Source: Proteobacteria bacterium UBA1858
Lineage (GTDB): Bacteria; Pseudomonadota; Gammaproteobacteria; UBA4575
Assembly (NCBI GenBank): GCA_002338385.1
Contig: DDIE01000005.1
Span: 1 to 8,122, forward strand
Length of the DNA: 8,122 bases
Direction: 5' to 3'
Under the pieces are notes generated by a model. It was not told the origin of the DNA, ran no database searches, and saw nothing but the letters and a program-made list of their open reading frames with translations. Position 1 is the first letter of the stretch. Every line of letters begins with the position of its first letter. This document shows positions 1-5,567 of the stretch, piece after piece. A program made the translations under genes and the position numbers.

Positions 1-182
1 TTAAGCATGTTGCTCTATGGCAGCCGGGCGAATCTATCACCGTGTTTTGCGGCAAGAAGCATAAGACGATGAAGTCAGCAGAAATTGAAGGATATATTGC
101 TGAGCGAGGCCGTCGTGGATTGAAATTGGCGCGCGGCTATCAGGCCGTTGATAGGCTGATAATTAATCACAAAAACCCCTGA
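1..182 (+). CDS. parC: DNA topoisomerase IV subunit A, C-terminal fragment (5' end outside window)
   Basis: The reading frame that starts at base 3 is open from the window edge to a TGA at 180-182 and gives 59 residues. Its middle reads AERGRRGLKLARGYQAVDRL, which lines up with the remembered end of E. coli ParC (GERGRRGTLMRGLQRIDRV). The preceding VFCGKKHKTMKSAEIEGY also fits the last blade of the ParC C-terminal beta-pinwheel domain. ParC with ParE forms topoisomerase IV, which decatenates daughter chromosomes in the cytoplasm. The breakage-reunion domain and catalytic tyrosine lie outside the window. The protein ends a few residues after the conserved block (INHKNP), so it lacks the short acidic tail of the E. 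coli protein. GyrA is the paralogue to exclude, but the GERGRRG-like end is characteristic of ParC. Confidence 0.8.
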   Translation, partial: KHVALWQPGESITVFCGKKHKTMKSAEIEGYIAERGRRGLKLARGYQAVDRLIINHKNP

Positions 183-209
183 GATTGCTCAATGTACATG
201 TTTTGTACA

Positions 210-246
210 CAAAGTGTTTATGTTTTGTGCCCTCACACACACTTTG
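210..246 (+). repeat. Long-loop hairpin after parC
   Basis: CAAAGTGT (210-217) is perfectly complementary to ACACTTTG (239-246). Inside the 21-base loop, TGTG (226-229) can pair with CACA (234-237). The structure starts 28 bases after the parC stop and is not directly followed by a T-run, so it is not a classical terminator by itself. It could stabilise the parC mRNA 3' end or be chance. Confidence 0.4.
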
Positions 247-273
247 CCCAATTTGGGTAGGGTGGCTTTTTTT
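246..273 (+). terminator. Weak candidate rho-independent terminator of parC
   Basis: A seven-T run (267-273) is immediately preceded by GGTGGC. That can pair with GCCC at 246-249 through a four-pair stem with one bulged T and a 12-base loop. Position (after the parC stop, before the htpX promoter candidate) and T-tract are right, but the stem is short and bulged, so termination may be partial or depend on the hairpin at 210-246. Confidence 0.35.
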
Positions 274-388
274 ACTTGTTGCTGTATTCTTTAACTTACT
301 GTTTTAATTAGTAAGCAAGCAAGTTTTGGGGAAAATTTGTGGGGCACCTCGTGCTCCCCGGTTGCATTCTGCAACTCCGCCTTAGCTC

Positions 389-414
389 ACTCTCATACAC
401 ACAATGTTGAGAGT
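389..414. repeat. Inverted repeat ACTCTCA-N12-TGAGAGT
   Basis: ACTCTCA (389-395) and TGAGAGT (408-414) are perfect 7-base inverted arms around a 12-base spacer. The dyad lies 84 bases upstream of the TATAAT box assigned to htpX, so it could be a regulator site or a small stem-loop. It also sits inside the possible phage-tail remnant, where it may be accidental coding sequence. Confidence 0.35.
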
Positions 415-497
415 AGGTCTAGGTCTGGCTCCAGTTCCTGTGGCTGATGTACGCCTTCCATCCCCGATTACAATTTCTTCCCAAGCACTGAACGGTT

Positions 498-503
498 TAT
501 AAT
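498..503 (+). promoter_or_regulatory. Candidate -10 box (TATAAT) for htpX
   Basis: A perfect TATAAT lies 45 bases before the htpX start. The -35 position, 16-17 bases upstream, reads only TTCTTC or TCTTCC, and there is no extended -10 TG, so this would be a weak or activator-dependent sigma-70 promoter. A predicted start near 510 gives a leader of about 40 bases. Confidence 0.4.
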
Positions 504-548
504 TTTCTCCATCATAAGCCTATTCAATCACAACTATTACACTCTCTT

Positions 549-1433
549 ATGCTTTCACGAATTGGATTATTTTTAGCGGCTAACTTTGGCGTACTGGCTG
601 TATTTAGTATCTCATCACGCGTTCTGGGCTTAGATCGATGGTTAGCCGAGCAAGGTATGGCAGGTCAGATGAATGGCATTTTCATCATGGCTTTGTTATT
701 TGGTTTTGGCGGTTCATTTATTTCGCTGGCATTGTCCAAGCGCATGGCCAAGCGTGGCATGCGCGTACGCGTAATTGAGTCAGCCACTAATAAAAGTGAA
801 CGCTGGCTGCTGGAAACAGTACGTCGGCAGGCTAAGATGGCTGGCATAGGTATGCCAGAGGTGGGTATCTTTGAGTCACCACAAGCTAACGCCTTTGCCA
901 CCGGTATGAAGCGCAATGATGCTCTGGTTGCAGTGAGTACCGGCCTGATGGACTCAATGACGCAGGCTGAGGTAGAAGCAGTTTTGGCGCATGAAGTCAG
1001 CCATGTCGCCAATGGCGATATGATTACCATGGGTTTGTTACAGGGTGTTCTCAATACCTTTGTGATCTTATTCTCGCGTGTGATAGGGATATTAATTGAC
1101 CGGGTGGTATTTAAAATTCAGCGTGGGATTGGACCAGGATATTTTATTGGTAGTATTGTCGCGGAGTTAATTTTAGGCGTGGTTGCGGCTGTCATCGCCA
1201 GCTGGTTTTCGCGCAGGCGGGAGTATCGAGCTGACTTTGGTGGGGCAAAATTGGCGGGCAAACAAAATATGATCAATGCCTTAAAGCGCCTCAAATCGGC
1301 ACACCAGCCAGAGAGTTTACCGGGCGAACTCGCCGCCTTTGGTATCGCAGGCGGATTGGGTGGCGGTCTCAAGCAGCTGTTAATGTCGCATCCCCCATTA
1401 GATGATCGAATCGCTGCCCTAGAAAAGTATTAG
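549..1433 (+). CDS. htpX: Inner-membrane zinc metalloprotease HtpX (M48 family)
   Basis: HtpX degrades damaged or misfolded inner-membrane proteins, working alongside FtsH. The 294 residues match the usual length of about 290. Two N-terminal membrane segments lie near residues 4-22 and 42-63. The zinc site HEVSH is at 148-152, with the third ligand Glu225 in RRREYRAD (222-229). Two further hydrophobic stretches at about 160-184 and 197-219 flank the cytoplasmic catalytic part. The FESPQANAFATG block (108-119) and the C-terminal SHPPLDDRI are typical of the family. The ATG at 549 puts the N-terminus level with the E. coli protein, but no Shine-Dalgarno sequence precedes it (ACTCTCTT). In E. 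coli htpX is a heat-shock and Cpx gene. I find no convincing sigma-32 promoter here. It converges on epmB with a 28-base gap. Confidence 0.96.
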   Translation: MLSRIGLFLAANFGVLAVFSISSRVLGLDRWLAEQGMAGQMNGIFIMALLFGFGGSFISLALSKRMAKRGMRVRVIESATNKSERWLLETVRRQAKMAGIGMPEVGIFESPQANAFATGMKRNDALVAVSTGLMDSMTQAEVEAVLAHEVSHVANGDMITMGLLQGVLNTFVILFSRVIGILIDRVVFKIQRGIGPGYFIGSIVAELILGVVAAVIASWFSRRREYRADFGGAKLAGKQNMINALKRLKSAHQPESLPGELAAFGIAGGLGGGLKQLLMSHPPLDDRIAALEKY

Positions 1434-1443
1434 TACTCCGGGC

Positions 1444-1467
1444 TATCAATATTTCAGCATATCAATA
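1444..1467. repeat. Direct repeat TATCAATA in the htpX/epmB convergent gap
   Basis: TATCAATA occurs at 1444-1451 and 1460-1467, a 16-base period. It bridges the gap between the two convergent genes and includes the epmB stop codon. No hairpin with a T-tract is present, so neither gene has an obvious intrinsic terminator here. Confidence 0.35.
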
Positions 1468-2451
1468 GTCTTTACTGGCATGCCCACTCAGCTCCTGCGC
1501 CAGCTTAGGCACCAGATAACCAGGTAAGCGTTGTTTCAACTGCTGCATTATTATTTCAGCACGCGCCCGCTCGACATGAAAGTGATGCGTACCTCTGGCT
1601 TTATCTAATAAATGCAAATAGTAGGGCAAGATACCAGCAGAGAATAATCTGTGGGACAGTTCAGCCAGGGTGTCCGTAGCGTCATTGACATCCCGTAGCA
1701 ATACCGCTTGATTGAGAGTGGTGGTGTTAGTGTGCTTGATTTGCTCAGCCGCATATTTGACTGATGCAGTTATTTCATCAGGATGATTAATGTGCAGCAC
1801 AACGACGGTATTAAGGCGCGTAGTTGCCAATATTGATAGCAGAGCGTCAGTCACACGTTGTGGGTAGATGGATGGGAATTTGGTATGCACACGAACTGTT
1901 TGGATATGCTCAATGGCGGCTAATGAGGTAAACAAATAGCTAAGCAGATCATCATCTAGACTAAGCGGATCACCGCCGCTAAGAATGATTTCATTGAGAC
2001 TGTGATCTTTTTTTACTGCTGCCAAGGCTGTTTCATAACGATGCTGATTAGGTGTCTCACGACTGTAGGGATAATCTTTGCGAAAGCAATAACGACAATG
2101 CACGGGGCAGGTATTGGTGGTAATAAGCAGCGCGCGATGTTGATATTTTTTTAATAGGCCGCCCGCTGAGGTGGCCTCCCGATCACCCACCGGATCTTCG
2201 CCGTAACCATCAGGATTAATTAATTCGCGGGCATCAGGCAGATATTGTTTGAGCACCGGATGATCAAATTTAAAGTCGCTTAATAACTCTTTGCTTAATC
2301 GAACTGGAAACAGCTGCTCGATCTGCTGCAAAGTGGTGGCCTCGTAATATGGCTGTTGTAAAGCGCTCAGTTCTGCCATGCCTGCATATGACCGAGCAAA
2401 TATTTTTTTCCAATGCAGGGGATGTTCTGAAGTCGACATGCACGCTATCAT
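1462..2451 (-). CDS. epmB: EF-P (R)-beta-lysylation protein EpmB, lysine 2,3-aminomutase-like radical SAM enzyme
   Basis: EpmB (YjeK) converts L-lysine to (R)-beta-lysine, the donor that EpmA attaches to EF-P. The 329-residue product carries the radical-SAM cluster motif CxxxCxxC at Cys115, Cys119 and Cys122, the SGGDPL motif at 158-163, and the conserved LLRDVND (251-257) and PYYLHLLDK (276-284) blocks. Lys327 in GHASK near the end sits where the PLP-binding lysine of lysine aminomutases is expected (inferred). The C-terminus stops two residues after that lysine, while E. coli EpmB continues about a dozen residues. Two starts are possible: Met1 at 2451 or Met5 at 2439. Neither has a good ribosome binding site. 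A -10-like TATGAT overlaps Met1, so Met5 could be the true start. The gene is divergent from efp, as epmB is in E. coli. Confidence 0.95.
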   Translation of the reverse strand: MIACMSTSEHPLHWKKIFARSYAGMAELSALQQPYYEATTLQQIEQLFPVRLSKELLSDFKFDHPVLKQYLPDARELINPDGYGEDPVGDREATSAGGLLKKYQHRALLITTNTCPVHCRYCFRKDYPYSRETPNQHRYETALAAVKKDHSLNEIILSGGDPLSLDDDLLSYLFTSLAAIEHIQTVRVHTKFPSIYPQRVTDALLSILATTRLNTVVVLHINHPDEITASVKYAAEQIKHTNTTTLNQAVLLRDVNDATDTLAELSHRLFSAGILPYYLHLLDKARGTHHFHVERARAEIIMQQLKQRLPGYLVPKLAQELSGHASKDY

Positions 2452-2455
2452 AGCG
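2443..2455. promoter_or_regulatory. 13-base perfect dyad with back-to-back -10-like boxes between epmB and efp
   Basis: CGCTATCATAGCG (2443-2455) is a perfect palindrome around one central base. On the plus strand it contains TATCAT (2446-2451) and on the minus strand TATGAT (2453-2448), each close to a sigma-70 -10 box, so it could serve both efp and epmB. The matching -35 sites are weak. For epmB, CTTCAG lies 17 bases upstream on the minus strand. For efp nothing better than TGTTCT is seen. The dyad overlaps the first possible epmB start codon. The proximity of the two genes (32 bases between coding regions) forces their promoters into or next to this element. Confidence 0.4.
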
Positions 2456-2483
2456 CGTCTTATAACGCACTGAAGGTTTATTT

Positions 2484-3053
2484 ATGGCTAATTACGGCAC
2501 GAATGAATTCAAATCCGGCCTCAAAATTATGTTGGATGGTGATCCATACACAATTGTTGAGAATGAGTTTGTTAAGCCGGGCAAGGGTCAGGCGTTTAAT
2601 CGCGTAAAAATACGCAACCTTAAAACAGGTCGTGTCGTTGATCGTACGTTTAAGTCTGGTGACAGCGTAGAGGGTGCCGATGTCATGGAAGTGGATATGC
2701 AGTACCTATATAGCGATGGCGAACAGTGGCATTTTATGGATCCCAATACATTCGAACAACATGCAGCCGACGAGACTGCGCTTGGCGATGCCTCGCAGTG
2801 GTTGAAAGAGCAAGATATCTGCGTAGTGACACTCTACAACGGTGCACCCTTATCAGTGACTGCACCAAATTTTGTTGAATTAAAAATTAGCCAGTCTGAT
2901 CCAGGCATTAAGGGTGATACCGCGCAAGGTGCAACTAAGCCAGCGACGCTAGAGACAGGTGCGGTGGTTAAAGTGCCTCTGTTCGTTGAGGAAGGTGAGA
3001 TTATTCGGATCGACACCCGCACGGGTGAATATGCCTCTCGTGTTAAAGAATAA
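2484..3053 (+). CDS. efp: Translation elongation factor P
   Basis: EF-P binds the ribosome between the P and E sites and restores peptide-bond formation at proline runs such as PPP, PPG and PPD. The 189 residues match the usual length and give the three-domain fold: a KOW-like N-terminal domain (about 1-65), then two OB domains, ending with the signature IDTRTGEYASRVKE. The modified residue is Lys34, in the loop VKPGKGQAF (30-38). This is the lysine-type EF-P, and it fits the two lysylation genes next door. The ATG at 2484 is preceded by GAAGG (2472-2476) with a 7-base spacer, the only clear Shine-Dalgarno sequence in the window. Its promoter must lie in the 32-base gap or inside the start of epmB. 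epmA follows after 15 bases, probably in the same transcript. Confidence 0.98.
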   Translation: MANYGTNEFKSGLKIMLDGDPYTIVENEFVKPGKGQAFNRVKIRNLKTGRVVDRTFKSGDSVEGADVMEVDMQYLYSDGEQWHFMDPNTFEQHAADETALGDASQWLKEQDICVVTLYNGAPLSVTAPNFVELKISQSDPGIKGDTAQGATKPATLETGAVVKVPLFVEEGEIIRIDTRTGEYASRVKE

Positions 3054-3068
3054 GTCGATCTAAGCCCA

Positions 3069-4016
3069 GTGCAACAATGGCAGCCTTGTTCTAGTCTGGA
3101 ACTCATCAAACAACGCGCCTTGCTGCTTACGCGTGCGCGTGATTTTTTTCACAACAATAATGTGCTGGAGGTGGAGACACCTCTGCTGGCGGCCCACACT
3201 GTAACCGAGCCCAATATTGAATCCATCCGCGTGGCTTTGCCGGATAACGATAAATACCTGCAGACCTCTCCAGAATATGCGATGAAGCGTTTGCTTGCCG
3301 CAGGTGTGCCCGATTGTTATCAAATATGTAAGGCTTTTCGTTTGCATGAGAATGGCACTCAGCATAATAGCGAATTCACATTGCTCGAATGGTATCGACT
3401 TGATTATGATTTGCAGCAGATTATTCAGGATACGCTGAATCTGCTCAGACACATGTCCGACTTGCTGCCATTGCATACAATAATCAGTTACCAACAAGCC
3501 CTGCATGATGCACTGGGTATCTCTTTGGCGGATTTATCGCGTGCTTGTTTGATTGAGCACGCCCAAGCACACGGGATGGTCAGTTCAGATCAGCTCAGTG
3601 ATGCACAGTTATGCGATTTTGTATTCGCCAAGTGTGTGACAGCGCATTTTAGTGCGGAGGGTTTGACCGTGGTCTATGGCTATCCGGCCTCGCAGGCGGC
3701 ACTGGCTCAGCTGAATACTGACGCACCAGCCACTGCCGATCGTTTTGAAGTATTTTTACAGAATCTCGAGTTAGCGAATGGTTATGTAGAGCTGACCGAT
3801 CCCGTTGCGCAGTTGGCGCGCTTGCAAAAGGAGCAGGCGCAGCGTGCAGCCATGGGTTTGCCAGAGGTGCAGATAGATCAGCGACTGCAGGCTGCACTGG
3901 CCGCAGGTCTGCCGCCATGTGCGGGCGTAGCGCTGGGTTTGGATCGGGTTTTAATGGCTGTCAATGAGAATCTGGATATAGGTCAAGTAGTCAGCTTTGA
4001 CTGGCATCACGCTTGA
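3069..4016 (+). CDS. epmA: EF-P--(R)-beta-lysine ligase EpmA (PoxA/GenX/YjeA)
   Basis: EpmA is a truncated class II lysyl-tRNA synthetase paralogue. It activates (R)-beta-lysine with ATP and transfers it to EF-P Lys34 rather than to tRNA. The 315 residues (E. coli 325) contain motif 1 around VLEVETPLL (32-40), SPEYAMKRLL (67-76), motif 2 FR...NSEFTLLEWY (90-109), ELANGYVELTD (234-244) and motif 3 GVALGLDRVLM (286-296). The anticodon-binding domain of true LysRS is absent, as expected. The start is GTG at 3069. No ATG upstream is in frame, and this GTG puts the N-terminus close to the E. coli one. TAAG at 3061-3064 is only a poor ribosome binding site, so translation may depend on coupling from efp, 15 bases upstream. 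The 3' end overlaps psd tail to tail by 10 bases. Confidence 0.95.
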   Translation: MQQWQPCSSLELIKQRALLLTRARDFFHNNNVLEVETPLLAAHTVTEPNIESIRVALPDNDKYLQTSPEYAMKRLLAAGVPDCYQICKAFRLHENGTQHNSEFTLLEWYRLDYDLQQIIQDTLNLLRHMSDLLPLHTIISYQQALHDALGISLADLSRACLIEHAQAHGMVSSDQLSDAQLCDFVFAKCVTAHFSAEGLTVVYGYPASQAALAQLNTDAPATADRFEVFLQNLELANGYVELTDPVAQLARLQKEQAQRAAMGLPEVQIDQRLQAALAAGLPPCAGVALGLDRVLMAVNENLDIGQVVSFDWHHA

Positions 4017-4888
4017 GCTATTTGGGCGTACGCAATTTTCTCACCCATCAATACTCTCTGGTCGATGGCTAGGCTATCCAAGGCCACTCCGAAATTCTTT
4101 GCATATAACATGACCACGGTCGAGCCCATGTTAAAGGTGCCCATATGCGCCCCTTTATCGAGCTGTATGTTGTGTTGCTGATAGTTATGTTGGATCGGAT
4201 GATCAAGATGAGGAGGAGTGATCAATCCCGCCCAGACTGTTTCTATTGCCGCCACATTAACCGCCCCGACCATGACGGTAGCCATATAGCCATGACAAGT
4301 TTTGAATATACAGGCGACGCGTTCATTGCGCGCATATAGCTTGTCGATTGTTTTCGGTGCATAGGGTGCCACACTGAATAGGCGGCCAGGAACATAGACC
4401 ATTTCAATCAATTGCGCAGCATAAGCCATGTGCACCCGATGATAATCACGTGGGGAGAGATATAGCGTACAAAAATTACCATTCTCAAAAGCAGCTCTGT
4501 TTTGACAGGCGGGAGTCAAAAATTCATCCACGCTAAAATATTTACCTTTAGCTTGGATGATCGTTGTTTGATCAATTACGCCAAACTGGCTGATGCGACC
4601 GTCGCAGGGCGCACTCAGCAGATTTTCGTCCTGTTCAATGGGGCGTGCCCCTGGCTCTAATTTGCGGGTAAAGAACGCATTGAAAGTGGTGTAGTCTGCC
4701 AAGTCTTTAACTTCGGCGTCATGCATTTCGACTTTGAAGAATTTAATAAATTGTTTGATCGCAAAGCGCACGAAAGGCCAGCGCTGACGCGTTGCCCAAA
4801 AGGTAATACGTGAGATCAGATGGTGTGGAAACAGCTGAAAGAGTAGACCTTTTATTGTCTCCCAGCGTGTGGCTGATGCCTGACTCAT
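4007..4888 (-). CDS. psd: Phosphatidylserine decarboxylase proenzyme
   Basis: Psd converts phosphatidylserine to phosphatidylethanolamine at the inner membrane. It is made as a proenzyme that cleaves itself before a serine, giving a large beta and a small alpha chain with an N-terminal pyruvoyl group. The 293 residues fit the family. Visible motifs are TTFNAFFTRKL (67-77), APCDG with Asp96 (93-97), SPRDYHRVH with His153 (145-153), and the cleavage site MGST at 254-257, where Ser256 should become the pyruvoyl residue. Asp96, His153 and Ser256 correspond to the E. coli D90/H147/S254 triad. The family usually has LGST or GGST, so the methionine is uncommon. The ATG overlaps the sco stop as ATGA, without its own Shine-Dalgarno, which implies translational coupling. 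The 3' end overlaps epmA by 10 bases. Confidence 0.95.
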   Translation of the reverse strand: MSQASATRWETIKGLLFQLFPHHLISRITFWATRQRWPFVRFAIKQFIKFFKVEMHDAEVKDLADYTTFNAFFTRKLEPGARPIEQDENLLSAPCDGRISQFGVIDQTTIIQAKGKYFSVDEFLTPACQNRAAFENGNFCTLYLSPRDYHRVHMAYAAQLIEMVYVPGRLFSVAPYAPKTIDKLYARNERVACIFKTCHGYMATVMVGAVNVAAIETVWAGLITPPHLDHPIQHNYQQHNIQLDKGAHMGTFNMGSTVVMLYAKNFGVALDSLAIDQRVLMGEKIAYAQIAQA

Positions 4889-5535
4889 GGGGTGATGTGG
4901 CTTCGAATGGTAATAAAGTCGCCAGCGATGGTGCTGGCCTGATGCGGTGTATTGAAAACAGCACTGATCGCCGTGTTAGGTGCAATAAGATATACTGCAC
5001 TGCTGTGGTCGACCAAATATTCGGTGCTGTGCTCATTGGCTTTATTAAGGGTAGCAATAATACCCATGTTTTTGAGGAAGACAGACAATGATTGATCGTA
5101 AGCTGAGGTGCCAATAATGCGGCTGTCAAAACCACTGATATAGTTATTAATATGTTCCGGGCTATCACGCTCCGGGTCCACGGAGACAAACACAATAGCG
5201 AGATCGTCAATATTTTGCTGTTGCTCGATCAACGCCAGACTGTGACTTAAGGTAGCCAGTGTGGTCGGACAGATATCAGGGCAATGCGTGAAACCAAAAA
5301 ACCATAAGGTCCATTGATCACGGATGTTATCTTTTGTGAAGCTGCGCCCGTGATTATCTATGAACTCGAAATCAGGAATGGCAACTTGCTGATCATATAA
5401 ATAAGTGGCATGTTGCAACTGTTCATCAAGCGCAATATCGCCTGGTGGTGATTGGAAATTAAATATGCCCAGACCAATGACTAATGCGATCAGTCCTGTG
5501 ACGGCTAAGGCCAAATTTGATTTTGATGTGCTCAT
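4885..5535 (-). CDS. SCO1/SenC family copper-binding thioredoxin-like protein
   Basis: SCO proteins are membrane-anchored, with the domain facing the periplasm, and pass copper to the CuA site of cytochrome c oxidase subunit II or keep its thiols reduced. The 216-residue product has one N-terminal membrane anchor (about residues 8-26), then a thioredoxin fold with CPDIC (Cys85, Cys89) in FGFTHCPDICPTTL and the third copper ligand His177 in VDHSS. VSVDPERDSPE (117-127) is also characteristic. The ATG at 5535 gives a sensible anchor. AAGA four bases before it is only a weak ribosome binding site. The stop overlaps the psd start by four bases, so sco and psd form an operon. No oxidase gene is in the window. 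Bacterial genomes can hold several SCO paralogues, so I give no symbol. Confidence 0.92.
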   Translation of the reverse strand: MSTSKSNLALAVTGLIALVIGLGIFNFQSPPGDIALDEQLQHATYLYDQQVAIPDFEFIDNHGRSFTKDNIRDQWTLWFFGFTHCPDICPTTLATLSHSLALIEQQQNIDDLAIVFVSVDPERDSPEHINNYISGFDSRIIGTSAYDQSLSVFLKNMGIIATLNKANEHSTEYLVDHSSAVYLIAPNTAISAVFNTPHQASTIAGDFITIRSHITP

Positions 5536-5567
5536 AGATTCTTAACTGTTAGTAGCGCAAATATAGT
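5536..5567. promoter_or_regulatory. 32-base divergent intergenic region between sco and prmB
   Basis: Both flanking genes start here, so their promoters must lie in or next to it. It holds a 9-base dyad TAACTGTTA (5543-5551). For the minus strand, ATGACA (5574-5569) followed after 17 bases by TAACAG is a poor sigma-70 match. On the plus strand TATAGT (5562-5567) touches the prmB ATG and would make a leaderless or internally started transcript, so prmB's real promoter may lie inside sco. No candidate is convincing. Confidence 0.25.

Larger units (their letters stand above)
382..519 (-). pseudogene. Possible remnant of a lambda gpL-like phage minor tail protein
   Basis: The minus strand is open for 45 codons between an in-frame TAG (520-522) and TAA (382-384), without a start codon at its beginning. 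It translates with the segments DGENYKPF and ATGTGARPRPTLNIV. Phage minor tail protein L (lambda gpL) has, at a similar spacing, an xGxxYxPxP segment followed by a Gly-rich stretch and RPTLTVSN. The order and spacing are similar, but this comparison is from memory and no alignment was made. If right, it is a small internal piece, cut off by stop codons on both sides and with no other phage gene recognised nearby. The alternative is a chance open stretch. The htpX promoter candidate falls inside it. Confidence 0.3.
183..548. other. 366-base intergenic region between parC and htpX
   Basis: No intact gene was found on either strand. Reading left to right it holds two TGTACA palindromes five bases apart (193-198, 204-209), a long-loop hairpin (210-246), a T-run preceded by a weak stem (246-273), two small adjacent hairpins (341-359, 361-375), an inverted repeat (389-414), a tandem TAGGTC doublet (414-425) and a TATAAT box (498-503). 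A minus-strand stretch at 382-519 resembles a phage tail protein fragment and is listed separately. The gap is long compared with all the others in this window (15 to 58 bases), which fits a site where foreign DNA was once inserted and then decayed. That history is inference. Confidence 0.6.

Noticed and set aside
341..375. Two adjacent hairpins, GGGGCAC/GTGCtCCCC and GTTGCA/TGCAAC, as a terminator
   Set aside because: The first has a bulge, the second a 3-base loop, and no T-run follows either. They are also far from the parC stop.
443..470. Sigma-32-like heat-shock promoter before htpX (CCCCGATT at 462-469)
   Set aside because: The -10 half is only similar to CCCCATnT, and the expected CTTGAAA at the right distance reads GCTGATG, three of seven matches.
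2461..2466. TATAAC as the efp -10 box
   Set aside because: Transcription would start around 2473, inside the efp Shine-Dalgarno sequence, and there is no -35 site at 16-18 bases.
3989..4002. AGTCA-GCTT-TGACT hairpin as the psd terminator
   Set aside because: It is only five pairs, lies inside epmA coding sequence and has no T-tract on the psd strand.
4026..4033. GCGTACGC palindrome followed by AATTTT as the epmA terminator
   Set aside because: The palindrome has no loop and would leave at most a three-pair stem. It is psd coding sequence.
4743..5210. 155-codon minus-strand open frame overlapping psd and sco
   Set aside because: It is a shifted-frame shadow across two well-identified genes, has no recognisable motif, and its start lies inside sco.
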